Notes: a model not told the origin generated them from the sequence alone. 64,000 nt of DNA from an uncultured Clostridia bacterium (GCA_945876435.1 CAMCOD010000003.1:45881-109880), one strand, 5' to 3'. Positions 8,475 through 17,425 are shown, numbered from the stretch's first letter. Translations and numbers: made by a program.

Positions 8475-8514
8475 AAAAAGCCACTGACTTAAGAAAGTCA
8501 ATGGCTTTTTTATT
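8475..8514. terminator. Bidirectional terminator between arginase-like gene and hutD
   Basis: Inverted repeat AAAAGCCA-c-TGACTT / AAGTCA-a-TGGCTTTTT, flanked by A- and T-runs, between two convergent stop codons. Confidence 0.85.
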
Positions 8515-8525
8515 TTATCCATCGC

Positions 8526-9095
8526 TTATTTTACCCAAACATGGGCGCAGACCAGCCTGCTTTCCCCGGCAAGCTGTGCATGAACAGGTTCCGCAGGTGA
8601 AAGAAACAGGGCGTCCTCTTTCTTCAGGAAGATTTTTTCTCCGCCTATACAGAGTTCCGCTTGTCCCTCGCTGCAGAAAAGCAACAGATAGCCCGCATTT
8701 TCTGGTGCGATCTCCCCGCTTTCCGCGCACACGGACAGTCTGCCTTCGCTGTTTTCCCGGCACATCAGATTGAAATCCCGCACCTTTCCTTTGGCGCAGC
8801 TTTCCCAGCCGCCGTCAAAGGTATCAATTTCCTTGTAAGGTGTCATATTCAGGCTATAGTGGCCTTTATGCTCCACCTGGGCAGTTCCCTCCAGCATCAG
8901 AAGATACCGGATAACACCGGGCAGACTGGTGTAAGGGGAAAGTTCATCGCTGTCCGCTGTTGCTGTACTGACGCGGAAGAGAAAATCCCGCCTACTGTAG
9001 TCCGCGTTCTCTGGCCAGATGCAGATCTGAGAACTGCTTCCACCTGCCCAATGACTGATCTTTCGCTGGCTTCCGGGAATAATGATCCGGCTCAT
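8526..9095 (-). CDS. hutD: HutD family protein
   Basis: A 189-residue HutD/Ves bicupin-fold protein found in histidine-utilisation operons; its role is thought to be regulatory or a metabolite governor rather than a pathway step. Signature features are WAGGSSSQI near residue 17, RDFLFRVSTATADSDELSPYTSLPGV, and FDGGWESCAKGKVRDFNLM. Its ATG overlaps the fchA stop by one base (TAATG), indicating translational coupling. Last gene of the hut operon. Confidence 0.9.
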   Translation of the reverse strand: MSRIIIPGSQRKISHWAGGSSSQICIWPENADYSRRDFLFRVSTATADSDELSPYTSLPGVIRYLLMLEGTAQVEHKGHYSLNMTPYKEIDTFDGGWESCAKGKVRDFNLMCRENSEGRLSVCAESGEIAPENAGYLLLFCSEGQAELCIGGEKIFLKKEDALFLSPAEPVHAQLAGESRLVCAHVWVK

Positions 9096-9733
9096 TACAG
9101 GCTCTCCAGAACGCTGTTGTAGATGTGATCCGCTAGAGGCAGCGCTTCTTTCAGAATGGCTTCGCCCTTGCTTCTGTATTCGGCTACAAAAGCTTCATCC
9201 TTAATACCGCCCAGATTGATGAGCACATTGAGCCATGCGCCCTGTATGGCGGATTTCAGGTTCAGCGCAGCCACACCAAGGTCGCTGGCGGCAGAGGTAT
9301 TGGTCTTACCCAGACCTTTTTCCACGACTTTCAGGGATTCCACGCAAAGCTCCATCACGCTGTACGGCGCCAAAGTAGCCTCCTTCAGCGCTTTCTGCAT
9401 GGCTTCTTTTCTTGCGGCCTTGTCTTCCTCGGTCTCCTTTGGCATGGCGAATACAGCAGACACCCCATCAAAGGCCTCAGTATCCTTATCAATGCTGACG
9501 ATCATTTCTTCACAAAGTTTTGCGGACTTTTCTTTTATTTCAACGGCATTTTCCTCAAATTCCGCATATTTTTTCTTGCCAATGGTGAGATTTGCCACCA
9601 TTTCCGCAAGGCCGATACCCATTGCGCCCGCCAGAGCGGAAGCAGAACCGCCGCCGGGAGCCGGTGCGTCGGAGGCCAGCAGTTCGCAGAAAGCTCTTAC
9701 CTGCATTTCGGTCAGTTTCATTGGAAAATTCAT
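9095..9733 (-). CDS. fchA: Formimidotetrahydrofolate cyclodeaminase
   Basis: A 212-residue cyclodeaminase that converts 5-formimino-THF to 5,10-methenyl-THF and ammonia, the last one-carbon step of histidine degradation here. The APAPGGGSASALAGAMG segment at residues 28-44 and the all-helical remainder are typical. I chose ATG at 9733 (AGGAAG 5 nt upstream); an internal ATG at 9721 is possible. In animals this activity is fused to the formimidoyltransferase; here it is a separate gene beside ftcD and hutI. Confidence 0.92.
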   Translation of the reverse strand: MNFPMKLTEMQVRAFCELLASDAPAPGGGSASALAGAMGIGLAEMVANLTIGKKKYAEFEENAVEIKEKSAKLCEEMIVSIDKDTEAFDGVSAVFAMPKETEEDKAARKEAMQKALKEATLAPYSVMELCVESLKVVEKGLGKTNTSAASDLGVAALNLKSAIQGAWLNVLINLGGIKDEAFVAEYRSKGEAILKEALPLADHIYNSVLESL

Positions 9734-9757
9734 CCTTTCTTCCTGTCTATTTGAAAG

Positions 9758-9787
9758 TTGAGCCTTCACCGCTGGGTGAAGGCTCAA
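9758..9787 (-). other. Perfect 13-bp hairpin between hutI and fchA
   Basis: TTGAGCCTTCACC and GGTGAAGGCTCAA pair perfectly around a 4-nt loop, 4 nt after the hutI stop. There is no U-tract on the minus strand, so it is more likely an RNA-processing or mRNA-stability element, or a leaky terminator, than a full stop. Confidence 0.75.
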
Positions 9788-9791
9788 TATG

Positions 9792-11030
9792 CTATTTGCT
9801 TTTAACAATACGGCCTTTTTTGATGACGGTATCCACCTGATTGTTGCCGTAACGATAGAAGATGTAGTTCAGGTTTGGTGCGTTCCAGATCAGCAAATCA
9901 GCCTGTTTGCCGCATTCCACTGTTCCCACCTTGTCAGCGCAGCCGATAGCGGCGGCAGCATTCAAGGTTGCCGCGGTCAGAACCTCCTCCGGTGTCATCC
10001 GATATTTGAAGCAGGCAATGTTCATTGCCAGCTGCAAAGACAGATTTGGTGTGGAGCCTGGATTAAAGTCACTGGCAACCGCCACAGGAACACCCGCGTT
10101 GATCATATCTCTGGCTGGTGCGAAGGTGGCTCCCAGATAGAAGGAAGTTGCCGGCAACAGGCAGGCAATGGTTCCACCCTTAGCCATAGAGGCAATGCCC
10201 TCCGGCGGGCAGACGATCAGATGTTCCGCGGAAACTGCAGAAATCTCCCCGGCCAGCACCGAACCGCCGATGGGGTCGATCTCATCGGCATGGATCTTTG
10301 CTTCCAGACCCAGCTCTTTGGCCGCCAAAAGGATCCGTTTGGATTCCTCCGTGGAGAATACACCGGTTTCACAGAACACATCACAGTATTTTGCCAGCTT
10401 ATGCTCCGCCACATAAGGCAGCATCTGGTTGATAATTTGGTCAATGTAAGCTTCTCGATTGTTTTTGTATTCCTCCGGAACCGCGTGAGCCGCCATAAAG
10501 GTCGATACCAATTCCACTGGCTGGCTTTCGTTCAGTCTCTGTACCACACGAAGCTGCTTGCATTCATTCTCCAGATTCAGGCCATAACCACTTTTCGCTT
10601 CGCAAGTGGTAGTGCCCAACGCCAGCATTTCGTCCAAGGCCGCTGCGGTTTTTTCCCGAAGCTCTTCCTCGCTGGCAGCTCTGGTGCTGCGGACAGTGGA
10701 CAGAATGCCGCCGCCCTGGGCCAGAATATCCAGATAAGGCACACCATGGAGCTTCAGCGCCAGCTCGTTTTCCCGCCAGCCGCCGAACACCAGATGGGTG
10801 TGAGCATCCACCAGACCGGCTGTTACCAAGCGCTTCTGTGCGTCAATGACCTGCTCCGCTTCCATGTTTTCCGGCTCGCCTTGGCCGATCTGGGCAATTT
10901 TTCCGTCATCAACGGCGATCCACACATTTTCCTGGATGGAGATCTCACCTTGCTCCTGTCCGGATTTTGCCGCATTGCCGCAGGCAGTAGCCAGCATACC
11001 TATATTTTTGATTAAAAGTTGTGCTTTCAT
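9792..11030 (-). CDS. hutI: Imidazolonepropionase
   Basis: A 412-residue amidohydrolase that opens imidazolone-5-propionate to N-formimino-L-glutamate, step 3 of histidine catabolism. Metal site and family motifs: DAHTHLVFGGWRENE (~residue 75), KSGYGLNLENE, HADEIDPIGGS and SDFNPGSTPN. Start ATG at 11030 has AAAAGGAG 8 nt upstream; the GTG at 11039 lies inside that Shine-Dalgarno and is rejected. Confidence 0.96.
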   Translation of the reverse strand: MKAQLLIKNIGMLATACGNAAKSGQEQGEISIQENVWIAVDDGKIAQIGQGEPENMEAEQVIDAQKRLVTAGLVDAHTHLVFGGWRENELALKLHGVPYLDILAQGGGILSTVRSTRAASEEELREKTAAALDEMLALGTTTCEAKSGYGLNLENECKQLRVVQRLNESQPVELVSTFMAAHAVPEEYKNNREAYIDQIINQMLPYVAEHKLAKYCDVFCETGVFSTEESKRILLAAKELGLEAKIHADEIDPIGGSVLAGEISAVSAEHLIVCPPEGIASMAKGGTIACLLPATSFYLGATFAPARDMINAGVPVAVASDFNPGSTPNLSLQLAMNIACFKYRMTPEEVLTAATLNAAAAIGCADKVGTVECGKQADLLIWNAPNLNYIFYRYGNNQVDTVIKKGRIVKSK

Positions 11031-11063
11031 CGCAAACACTCCTTTTTCCGCTTTGTTTTGGGC

Positions 11064-11960
11064 TTACAGGAGATGTTTCTCCATGATCTGGTTCTCTTTA
11101 TCGAAGTTTTCCACCTTCAGGTAGTATTCCGCCGCGTCGATCATAGCGTTCATTGGCAGCAGACCGATGATTTCGGAACCAATGATATGAACGCCGTAAC
11201 GCTCCGCCTCAAAACGGACGTTTTCAAACACCCGGTACATTGGGGTTTTGGTGTAGTTGATCATATTGATGGAAACCTGTGCCACATTGCGTTCTTCCAG
11301 CATGACGCCGATGGCCTTGATCCACTTCATGCCACCAGAGGATTCCCGGATGGTTTTCGCGATCTTGTTGGCGATCTCCAGATCGGAGGTGGAAAGGTTG
11401 ATGTTGAAAGCTACCAGTGGGAAACGGGCGCCAACGGCTACGATACCGGCAGTTGGATGGATCTCATGGTTGCCGTAGTCTGGGTACCACTGAGGATCTT
11501 TCAGTTTTTCCGGCATAGCCTCAAACTGTCCTTTGCGGATAGCAGCCAGATTTCTGCGGTGGGGTGCGGTTGCGGATTCTTCGTAGAGAGTTACTGGCAT
11601 GCCCAGCTCGTTCCAGATGCGCTCCGCTACCTTCTTCGAAAGCTCAATGCATTCCTCCATCTCCACATCTTTTACAGGAGTAAAGGGGATAACGTCAACA
11701 GCGCCCATTCTTGGGTGGGCACCTTCGTGTTTGGTCATGTCAATTTTTTCTACACAGGCTTTTGCGAAACGGAAAGCGGCTTCCGCCATCTGATCCGGGT
11801 CGCCAACCATGGTGAAAACGCTGCGGTTATGGCTCTCGTCCGAGGAATAGTCCATCAGAGTAACGCCTGGAACAGAGCGTACAGCGTCTGCAATATATTC
11901 GATAACTTCCTTGTTTCTGCCTTCGGAGCAGTTGGGAACACATTCGATGATTCTTGCCAT
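11064..11960 (-). CDS. ftcD: Glutamate formimidoyltransferase
   Basis: A 298-residue single-domain enzyme that moves the formimino group of formiminoglutamate to tetrahydrofolate, releasing glutamate. Family landmarks are the N-terminal IIECVPNCSEGRN, KHEGAHPRMGAVDVIPFTP with the catalytic histidine, and HPTAGIVAVGARFPLVAFNINL. ATG at 11960 has AAGGAG about 10 nt upstream. It ends 33 nt before hutI. Confidence 0.95.
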   Translation of the reverse strand: MARIIECVPNCSEGRNKEVIEYIADAVRSVPGVTLMDYSSDESHNRSVFTMVGDPDQMAEAAFRFAKACVEKIDMTKHEGAHPRMGAVDVIPFTPVKDVEMEECIELSKKVAERIWNELGMPVTLYEESATAPHRRNLAAIRKGQFEAMPEKLKDPQWYPDYGNHEIHPTAGIVAVGARFPLVAFNINLSTSDLEIANKIAKTIRESSGGMKWIKAIGVMLEERNVAQVSINMINYTKTPMYRVFENVRFEAERYGVHIIGSEIIGLLPMNAMIDAAEYYLKVENFDKENQIMEKHLL

Positions 11961-12000
11961 TGTTTTTAATCTCCTTTTTATTTTGTGAAAGCACAGGGAA

Positions 12001-12026
12001 ACAAGCTCCTCTGACGAGGAGCTTGT
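12001..12026 (-). other. Perfect 11-bp hairpin between hutU and ftcD
   Basis: ACAAGCTCCTC pairs with GAGGAGCTTGT around a 4-nt loop, 7 nt after the hutU stop; no U-tract follows on the minus strand. It is the second such intercistronic hairpin in this operon. Confidence 0.75.
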
Positions 12027-12033
12027 GCACTTT

Positions 12034-14055
12034 TTACTTTTTCTGAACACTTTCCAGAGCGGCTTTTACCACTGCGTCATCTGCGATATAAGGCAGAGTA
12101 ATGTGGTAATCGCCCTGATGAGACTGATTAAACTCGATGCAGGTCTCAATGGAGTGCTCATTTCTTGCCCAGGAACGACGGGCTACACCGCCGATAACGT
12201 CCCAGGTCATGGACAGGCGAAGAATATTATCAACCCGTTCGGAGCCATCCAGCACCATACCAAAACCGCCGTTAATGGCTTTGCCGATACCGGTGCCGCC
12301 GCCGTTGTGCAGAGCAACCAGGCTCATACCGCGAGCGCAGTTACCGGCGAAGCACTGAACCGCCATATCCGCCATAATATTGGAACCGTCTTTAATGTTG
12401 GAGGTTTCGCGGAAGGTGGAGTCGGTGCCGGCAGTGTCGTGGTGGTCACGACCCAGCATAACCGGGCCGATCTTGCCTTCCCGAACCATCTGGTTGAATT
12501 TCAGAGCGATATTGGTTCTGCCATAAGCATCCTGATAGAGAATACGGCACTGAGTACCAACCACCAGTTTATTTTTCTTAGCGTCACGAACCCAGATCCA
12601 GTTATCCCGGTCCTGATAACGGGCATTGGGATTGATGCACTCCATAGCGGCAGCGTCAGTGGCGTCCAGATCCTCCGGTTTGCCGGAGAGGCAGCACCAG
12701 CGGAACGGGCCGTAGCCGTAGTCAAAGAGACAAGGACCCAGAATGTCCTCAACGTAGGATGGGAAGACGAAGCCGTCTACTTCATCATGGCCGTTGCGGC
12801 AAATTTCCGGAACGCCAGCGTCATAAATAGCCTTCAGGAAGCTGTTGCCGTAGTCAAAGAAGTAGGTTCCTTTGTCATGGAGCTTGCAGATCAACTCATA
12901 GTGGTGGCGCAGGGTCTTGTTCACCAACTCTTTGAAGCCTTCCGGATCGGTAGCAAGCATTTCGGTGCGCTGTTCAAAGGTCAGACCCTGTGGGCAGTAG
13001 CCGCCGTCGTATGGAACATGGCAGGAGGTCTGGTCAGAGAGCAGGTCTACATGAATATCCTTCTCCAGCAGGTACTCCAGCAGGTCAACCACATTGCCGT
13101 GGTAAGCGACAGCGCAGGGAACCTTGGCTTCCTGTGCTTCTCTTGCCCATTTTACGGCTTCTTCCAGGCTGTCGGTGTATTTATCGACCCAACCCTGGGT
13201 GTAGCGGGTCATGAGACGGGACATATCCACTTCGGCAATGATGGACGCAGCGCCGGCAATATCGGCTGCTTTGCCCTGTGCGCCGGACATACCGCCCAGA
13301 CCGGAGCTGACAAAGAGCTTGCCGGCCAGGTTTCCTTCCTTCGGAACGCCCAGGAACAGACGGCCTGCGTTGAGCAGAGTGTTGAAGGTACCGTGAACAA
13401 TGCCCTGTGGGCCGATGTACATCCAGCCGCCGGCGGTCATCTGGCCATAGTTGGCAACACCCAAAGCGGCAGCACGGTTAAACTGTTGCTGATTATCAAA
13501 CATACCGATCATCAAACCGTTGGTGATGATGACTCTTGGGGAAGTTTTATGGGATTTGAACAGGCCCAGCGGATGACCGGACTCCATAACCAGTGTTTGT
13601 TCATCGGTCATGACTTCCAGGTATTTTTTGATCAGGCGGTACTGCATCCAGTTCTGGCAAACCTGACCGGTCTCGCCGTAGGTGGTCAGTTCATACGGAT
13701 AAAGAGCAACATCAAAGTCCAGGTTATTGTCGATCATTACCTGGCAGGCTTTGCCTTCAATGCAGTTGCCTTTGTATTCGTCGATAGGCTTGCCGTGCAG
13801 TTCGCCCTCCGGACGGAAACGGTAGCCGTAAATACGGCCGTATGTCTCCAGTTCTTCCGCAAACTCCTTGGCCATCTGCTCGTGATGGTCAGGATGAATG
13901 TAGCGCAGGGCATTTTTAATGGCCAGTTCTTTGTCGGCCTGGCTCAAATGCGATTCTCTCTTCGGCGCGCGACGGATTCCTTCTCGGATCGGGGGATATT
14001 CCGGCAGGTCGTAATCCAGTTTTATGGTCATAGCGTCGTCAATATTGAAATCCAT
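12034..14055 (-). CDS. hutU: Urocanate hydratase (long form)
   Basis: A 673-residue NAD-dependent urocanase converting urocanate to imidazolone propionate, step 2 of histidine breakdown. The length matches the long anaerobe-type form rather than the ~550-residue Bacillus/Pseudomonas form. Motifs include QTLVMESGHPLGLF, TAGGWMYIGPQGIVHGTF, SSGLGGMSGAQGKAADIAG (nucleotide-binding loop) and LGRDHHDTAGTDSTFRET near the C-terminus. It lies 37 nt downstream of hutH. Confidence 0.96.
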   Translation of the reverse strand: MDFNIDDAMTIKLDYDLPEYPPIREGIRRAPKRESHLSQADKELAIKNALRYIHPDHHEQMAKEFAEELETYGRIYGYRFRPEGELHGKPIDEYKGNCIEGKACQVMIDNNLDFDVALYPYELTTYGETGQVCQNWMQYRLIKKYLEVMTDEQTLVMESGHPLGLFKSHKTSPRVIITNGLMIGMFDNQQQFNRAAALGVANYGQMTAGGWMYIGPQGIVHGTFNTLLNAGRLFLGVPKEGNLAGKLFVSSGLGGMSGAQGKAADIAGAASIIAEVDMSRLMTRYTQGWVDKYTDSLEEAVKWAREAQEAKVPCAVAYHGNVVDLLEYLLEKDIHVDLLSDQTSCHVPYDGGYCPQGLTFEQRTEMLATDPEGFKELVNKTLRHHYELICKLHDKGTYFFDYGNSFLKAIYDAGVPEICRNGHDEVDGFVFPSYVEDILGPCLFDYGYGPFRWCCLSGKPEDLDATDAAAMECINPNARYQDRDNWIWVRDAKKNKLVVGTQCRILYQDAYGRTNIALKFNQMVREGKIGPVMLGRDHHDTAGTDSTFRETSNIKDGSNIMADMAVQCFAGNCARGMSLVALHNGGGTGIGKAINGGFGMVLDGSERVDNILRLSMTWDVIGGVARRSWARNEHSIETCIEFNQSHQGDYHITLPYIADDAVVKAALESVQKK

Positions 14056-14092
14056 ACAAATTCCTCCTTATGTTCATGTTGATATTTTTCAG

Positions 14093-15661
14093 TTAGTCAA
14101 AGTCAGGAACCATCTCGTCCACGATCTGCAGCAGCTTCTCATCCCGAATGATCTTCTCCACTGCTTCAATATCCGGACGGATCTCCCGGTCAATCTCATA
14201 GAAGTCCACTTTTTCACGAACCAGCTCATAAACCTTCTGGTGAACCGGGGAGATGCCCTGTCCATGGGTGTTCAAGCGGCGGCGAATGTCAATGGCCTGG
14301 CAGGCAGTCAGCAGCTCGTCCGCCAGAACAGACAGGGTATTCTGTAAAATCCAGCCGGATTTTCTGGCTGCGGTGGTACCCATGGAAACCATATCCTCCT
14401 GGTTCGCGGAAGATGGGATGGAGTCAACGGAAGCAGGATGAGCCAGAACCTTGTTTTCCGATACCATAGAAGCCGCAGAGTACTGTACGATCATAAATCC
14501 AGAGTTTACGCCGCCCTGGGTGGTCAGGAACGGGGTCAGGCCGTTGGACAGAGCCGCATTCACCATGCGCTCGGTGCGGCGCTCGGAAATATCAGCGATC
14601 TCAGAGCAGGCGATGCCCAGAAAATCGAAAGCCAGAGCCATTGGTTCGCCGTGGAAATTGCCGCCGGAGATAACAGCCTCGTCATCCAGGAACATCAGCG
14701 GGTTATCGGTTACGGCGTTCAGCTCGATCTCCACCTTGGAGCGCACATATTCGATGGCATCACGGATCGCGCCGTGAACCTGCGGGATGCAGCGCAGGGA
14801 GTAAGCGTCCTGTACACGGTCATTCTGGCACTTGGACAGGATTTCGGAGCCTTCGGTAAGCAGGAGGATGTTTTTTGCAACCTGCATCTGGCCTTTATGG
14901 CCGCGAACCTGATGAACGCGGGGATCAAAGGCATTTTTCAGACCGGTGAGGGCTTCCATGCTCAGGGAAGCAACTACATCGGCGGTTTTTGCGGCGCGGA
15001 TGGTGTCATACAAAGCCAAAGTACCTACGGAAGTCATGGCGCAGGTACCATTGGTCAGTCCCAGACCCTCTTTGCAGACCAGAGTGTCAACCGTCTGGAT
15101 GCCGGCTTTCGCCATTGCTTCACCGCCGTCCATTTCCACGCCTTCATAAACAGCGCGTCCTTTGCCCAGCAGCGGCAGACACATATGCGCCAGTGGGGTC
15201 AGGTCGCCGGAAGCACCCAGAGAACCCTTCTGGGGAACCACAGGAACCACATTTTTATTGAGCATTTCTACCATCATTTCTACCAGCAGCGGACGAACGC
15301 CGGAAACACCGCCGCAGAGGGCATTGGCACGCAGCAGCAGCATACCGCGGACAACTTCCTGGCTGTAAGGATCGCCGGTAGCCGTGCAGTGGCTGAGGAT
15401 CAGATTGGTGGAAAGCTGGTTGGACATTTCTTCCGGTACGGCAACGGTGGCGAAGTCACCGAAACCGGTGGTGATGCCGTAAGCGACACGCTTTTCTGCG
15501 GCAATTTTTTCAGCCAAGGCACGGGATTCTTTCATGGCCTCCATGGCTTTGGGAGCGAGAGAAACTTTTGCGCCGTAACGGGCTACTGCAACGAAGGTCT
15601 CGATGGTCAGGCTATGGCCGTCGATAACGATTTCTTTTACAGCAGATGGTTTCATCAACAT
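14093..15661 (-). CDS. hutH: Histidine ammonia-lyase
   Basis: A 522-residue enzyme that deaminates histidine to urocanate, the first step of the operon. The Ala-Ser-Gly triad that forms the MIO cofactor lies in GSLGASGDLTPLAHM (ASG ~150-152). YGITTGFGDFATV and NPLMFLDDEAVISGGNFHGEP are also family motifs. ATG at 15661 is preferred; ATG at 15655 and GTG at 15668-15670 are alternatives, and the Shine-Dalgarno is weak. A sigma-A promoter lies at 15725-15753. Confidence 0.96.
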   Translation of the reverse strand: MLMKPSAVKEIVIDGHSLTIETFVAVARYGAKVSLAPKAMEAMKESRALAEKIAAEKRVAYGITTGFGDFATVAVPEEMSNQLSTNLILSHCTATGDPYSQEVVRGMLLLRANALCGGVSGVRPLLVEMMVEMLNKNVVPVVPQKGSLGASGDLTPLAHMCLPLLGKGRAVYEGVEMDGGEAMAKAGIQTVDTLVCKEGLGLTNGTCAMTSVGTLALYDTIRAAKTADVVASLSMEALTGLKNAFDPRVHQVRGHKGQMQVAKNILLLTEGSEILSKCQNDRVQDAYSLRCIPQVHGAIRDAIEYVRSKVEIELNAVTDNPLMFLDDEAVISGGNFHGEPMALAFDFLGIACSEIADISERRTERMVNAALSNGLTPFLTTQGGVNSGFMIVQYSAASMVSENKVLAHPASVDSIPSSANQEDMVSMGTTAARKSGWILQNTLSVLADELLTACQAIDIRRRLNTHGQGISPVHQKVYELVREKVDFYEIDREIRPDIEAVEKIIRDEKLLQIVDEMVPDFD

Positions 15662-15724
15662 GCGGAACACTCACTTTCTTATAGAAAATAAACAGGGCAA
15701 AATTGCGCCTTTTGTCATAATTCC

Positions 15725-15753
15725 ATCCTAACAGATTGCCCCACCAGCGTCAA
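15725..15753 (-). promoter_or_regulatory. hut operon promoter
   Basis: Minus-strand TTGACG, 17-nt spacer, TAGGAT; predicted start about 15718, giving a ~57-nt leader. The rest of the gap to 15866 contains two copies of TAGCATG (around 15831 and 15839), possibly operator half-sites, and nothing else I recognise. Confidence 0.6.
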
Positions 15754-15866
15754 TTCCAAATCCCCCTTTCTTCCCCAAGAATCTCTGTATTTTATAGTTT
15801 AGTCCGCGAAAATTTTAGCACTATGTAGCATGGTAAAGTAGCATGATAACAGGCTAAAGCGCAGCA

Positions 15867-15896
15867 AAAAATCCACCCGTCACCGGATGGATTTTC
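15867..15896 (-). terminator. Terminator of the DUF3810 gene
   Basis: Minus strand AAATCCATCCG / CGGGTGGATTT stem (one wobble) with a TTTTTT tail, just after the stop codon at 15901. Confidence 0.85.
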
Positions 15897-15900
15897 CTCC

Positions 15901-16986
15901 CTAACATTTCCCCTTAAAATATTCCACCAGAAGATCCACACACTGTCCATAACTCTGTATGCCGGCCTCCTGCTGGTTGTGTTTCAGGTAGCTGTCGTAC
16001 ACCGTAGTCGCCGCAGTCTCCACCGGGGACTCAAATTTCGCCCAGTAAGCACTGTTATCCCGCCAATCCTGCAAAACTTCCTCCGGCAAAGTCTCCCGGA
16101 TGGCAAGCCACGCCTCCCGATCCACCCCGGACAGGGCATTGCCCAGATGGGTCAGGCCGGAAAGATAGCCGGAATACGCATAAACTGTTTTCCCGGAAGT
16201 AACACAAGCGGTGATTCCTACAAAATTCGCCTCTGCTTCACTGTTCACCCGCCGCTGATGGGCCATTTCGTGGGCAATGGTCTCCGGCTGAAGAGCTGGC
16301 GGGAAGTCCACATTCACGTTTGCTTCCCCTGTAAATGGAAAATAAAAACCGGTAAAACCGATGAGACTCATAAATTTGGAAAAAAGCATGGGTTTGGGCC
16401 GCAGCATTTTCTGCTTCAGCAGAGGAAATTCCTCCTCTATTGCGTCATACAGCCCCTGGGTATCCTGGAAAAAGCCGTTTTCCGCAAAATGCCCCTCCCC
16501 ATCCCTGGCAACCTTTTGGGAATAGTCCCCTGCCTGCTCCGCAAAATATTGGGTCACCTTGATCAGTTCCTCCACAGACACACCTGTTGAGACAAGGCCA
16601 CTTTTTTCTCCAAAGCTGCTGCCGTAATAGCCGATGGCCCAAAGCCAGTTGTAGCCTGACCAAATTATTGCCGGGATCAGGGCCATCGCCGCTACGCGCA
16701 TCATAAAAATTTGGACTTTTTTCTTCCAACCAGAGGTTTTTATCACTTCTCTGATCAAACGCAGCAACAGCCAAAGGAAAAGGATAACAACCAAGACGTA
16801 AAAAAACTCTGCCAGAGAGAAGGGGAAAACACTAGTCACCCGCCCCAAGCTTTCCCGGATCGGGGCGGAAATGTGATTTACCACCCAATCCGCCGCATCC
16901 TGATATGGCCGAAGCAAATAAAACAATCCTGTCAGTACAGCAAGCATCACCCAGCCCGTCAGAAGGGCTTTTTCTTTCTTCTTCAT
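15901..16986 (-). CDS. DUF3810 membrane protein with HExxH motif
   Basis: A 361-residue integral membrane protein. Three hydrophobic segments occupy the first ~120 residues, followed by a long soluble part containing ETIAHEMAHQRRVNSEAEANF, a zinc-metallopeptidase-like HExxH with a downstream glutamate. This matches DUF3810, a family of unknown function. Protease activity is inferred only from the motif. It stands alone between the hut promoter and the tRNA operon, with its own terminator. Start ATG at 16986, preceded by GGAAGAG. Confidence 0.75.
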   Translation of the reverse strand: MKKKEKALLTGWVMLAVLTGLFYLLRPYQDAADWVVNHISAPIRESLGRVTSVFPFSLAEFFYVLVVILFLWLLLRLIREVIKTSGWKKKVQIFMMRVAAMALIPAIIWSGYNWLWAIGYYGSSFGEKSGLVSTGVSVEELIKVTQYFAEQAGDYSQKVARDGEGHFAENGFFQDTQGLYDAIEEEFPLLKQKMLRPKPMLFSKFMSLIGFTGFYFPFTGEANVNVDFPPALQPETIAHEMAHQRRVNSEAEANFVGITACVTSGKTVYAYSGYLSGLTHLGNALSGVDREAWLAIRETLPEEVLQDWRDNSAYWAKFESPVETAATTVYDSYLKHNQQEAGIQSYGQCVDLLVEYFKGKC

Positions 16987-17018
16987 GTTTTCTCTTCCTT
17001 TTTTTGATTGATTGGACG

Positions 17019-17054
17019 AAAAAACGCTTCGCAGAGAACTGCGAAGCGTTTTTT
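17019..17054 (-). terminator. Terminator of the tRNA operon
   Basis: Perfect 16-bp inverted repeat AAAAAACGCTTCGCAG / CTGCGAAGCGTTTTTT immediately after the CCA end of tRNA-Gly(GCC). Confidence 0.95.
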
Positions 17055-17129
17055 GGAGCGGGTTACGAGGCTCGAACTCGCTACCTCCACCTTGGCAAGG
17101 TGGCGCTCTACCAGATGAGCTAAACCCGC
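17054..17129 (-). tRNA. tRNA-Gly (anticodon GCC)
   Basis: 76 nt on the minus strand with encoded CCA. Acceptor GCGGGTT/AACCCGC, anticodon stem CCACC/GGTGG with loop TTGCCAA, and T-loop GTTCGAG. Third gene of the operon; its 3' end abuts the terminator. Confidence 0.97.
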
Positions 17130-17145
17130 AAACAACTGTCTTTTA

Positions 17146-17219
17146 TGGAGCAGGTGACGAGAATCGAACTCGCAACCTCAGCTTGGGAAGCTGATGTTTT
17201 ACCACTAAACTACACCTGC
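17146..17219 (-). tRNA. tRNA-Gly (anticodon CCC)
   Basis: 74 nt with encoded CCA. Acceptor GCAGGTG/CACCTGC, anticodon stem TCAGC/GCTGA with loop TTCCCAA. Middle gene of the operon, 16 nt upstream of the GCC isoacceptor. Confidence 0.96.
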
Positions 17220-17223
17220 ATAT

Positions 17224-17249
17224 CCGGCTGAACCCAAAGATTCAGCCGG
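17224..17249 (-). other. Spacer hairpin between tRNA-Pro and tRNA-Gly(CCC)
   Basis: CCGGCTGAA pairs with TTCAGCCGG around an 8-nt loop. No U-tract; most likely a processing signal in the tRNA precursor. Confidence 0.6.
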
Positions 17250-17255
17250 TATTGT

Positions 17256-17331
17256 TGGTCTGAGTGGCGGGACTTGAACCCACGGCCTCTACCACCCCAA
17301 GGTAGCACGCTACCAGCTGCGCCACACCCAG
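17256..17331 (-). tRNA. tRNA-Pro (anticodon GGG)
   Basis: 76 nt with encoded CCA. Acceptor CTGGGTG/CACTCAG, D-arm GGCGCAGCTGGTAGC, anticodon stem CTACC/GGTAG with loop TTGGGGT. First gene of the operon. Confidence 0.96.
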
Positions 17332-17345
17332 ATCTACTGACGATT

Positions 17346-17373
17346 ATTATATCACATCCTATGGAAAAATCAA
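17346..17373 (-). promoter_or_regulatory. tRNA operon promoter
   Basis: Minus-strand TTGATT, 16-nt spacer, TATAAT, with the predicted start a few bases before tRNA-Pro. Confidence 0.75.
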
Positions 17374-17425
17374 GTACAAAATTACTTCGCTCTTTAAAAA
17401 ATCCATCGACTCTTTTCGCCGCCCC

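Noticed and set aside
12025-14082. Long plus-strand reading frame (~685 codons)
   Set aside because: Exact antisense of hutU; no ribosome binding site and no family resemblance. The open frame follows from codon usage of the real gene.
14438-15691. Plus-strand frame of ~417 codons
   Set aside because: Antisense of hutH, which has an MIO motif and near-consensus sequence.
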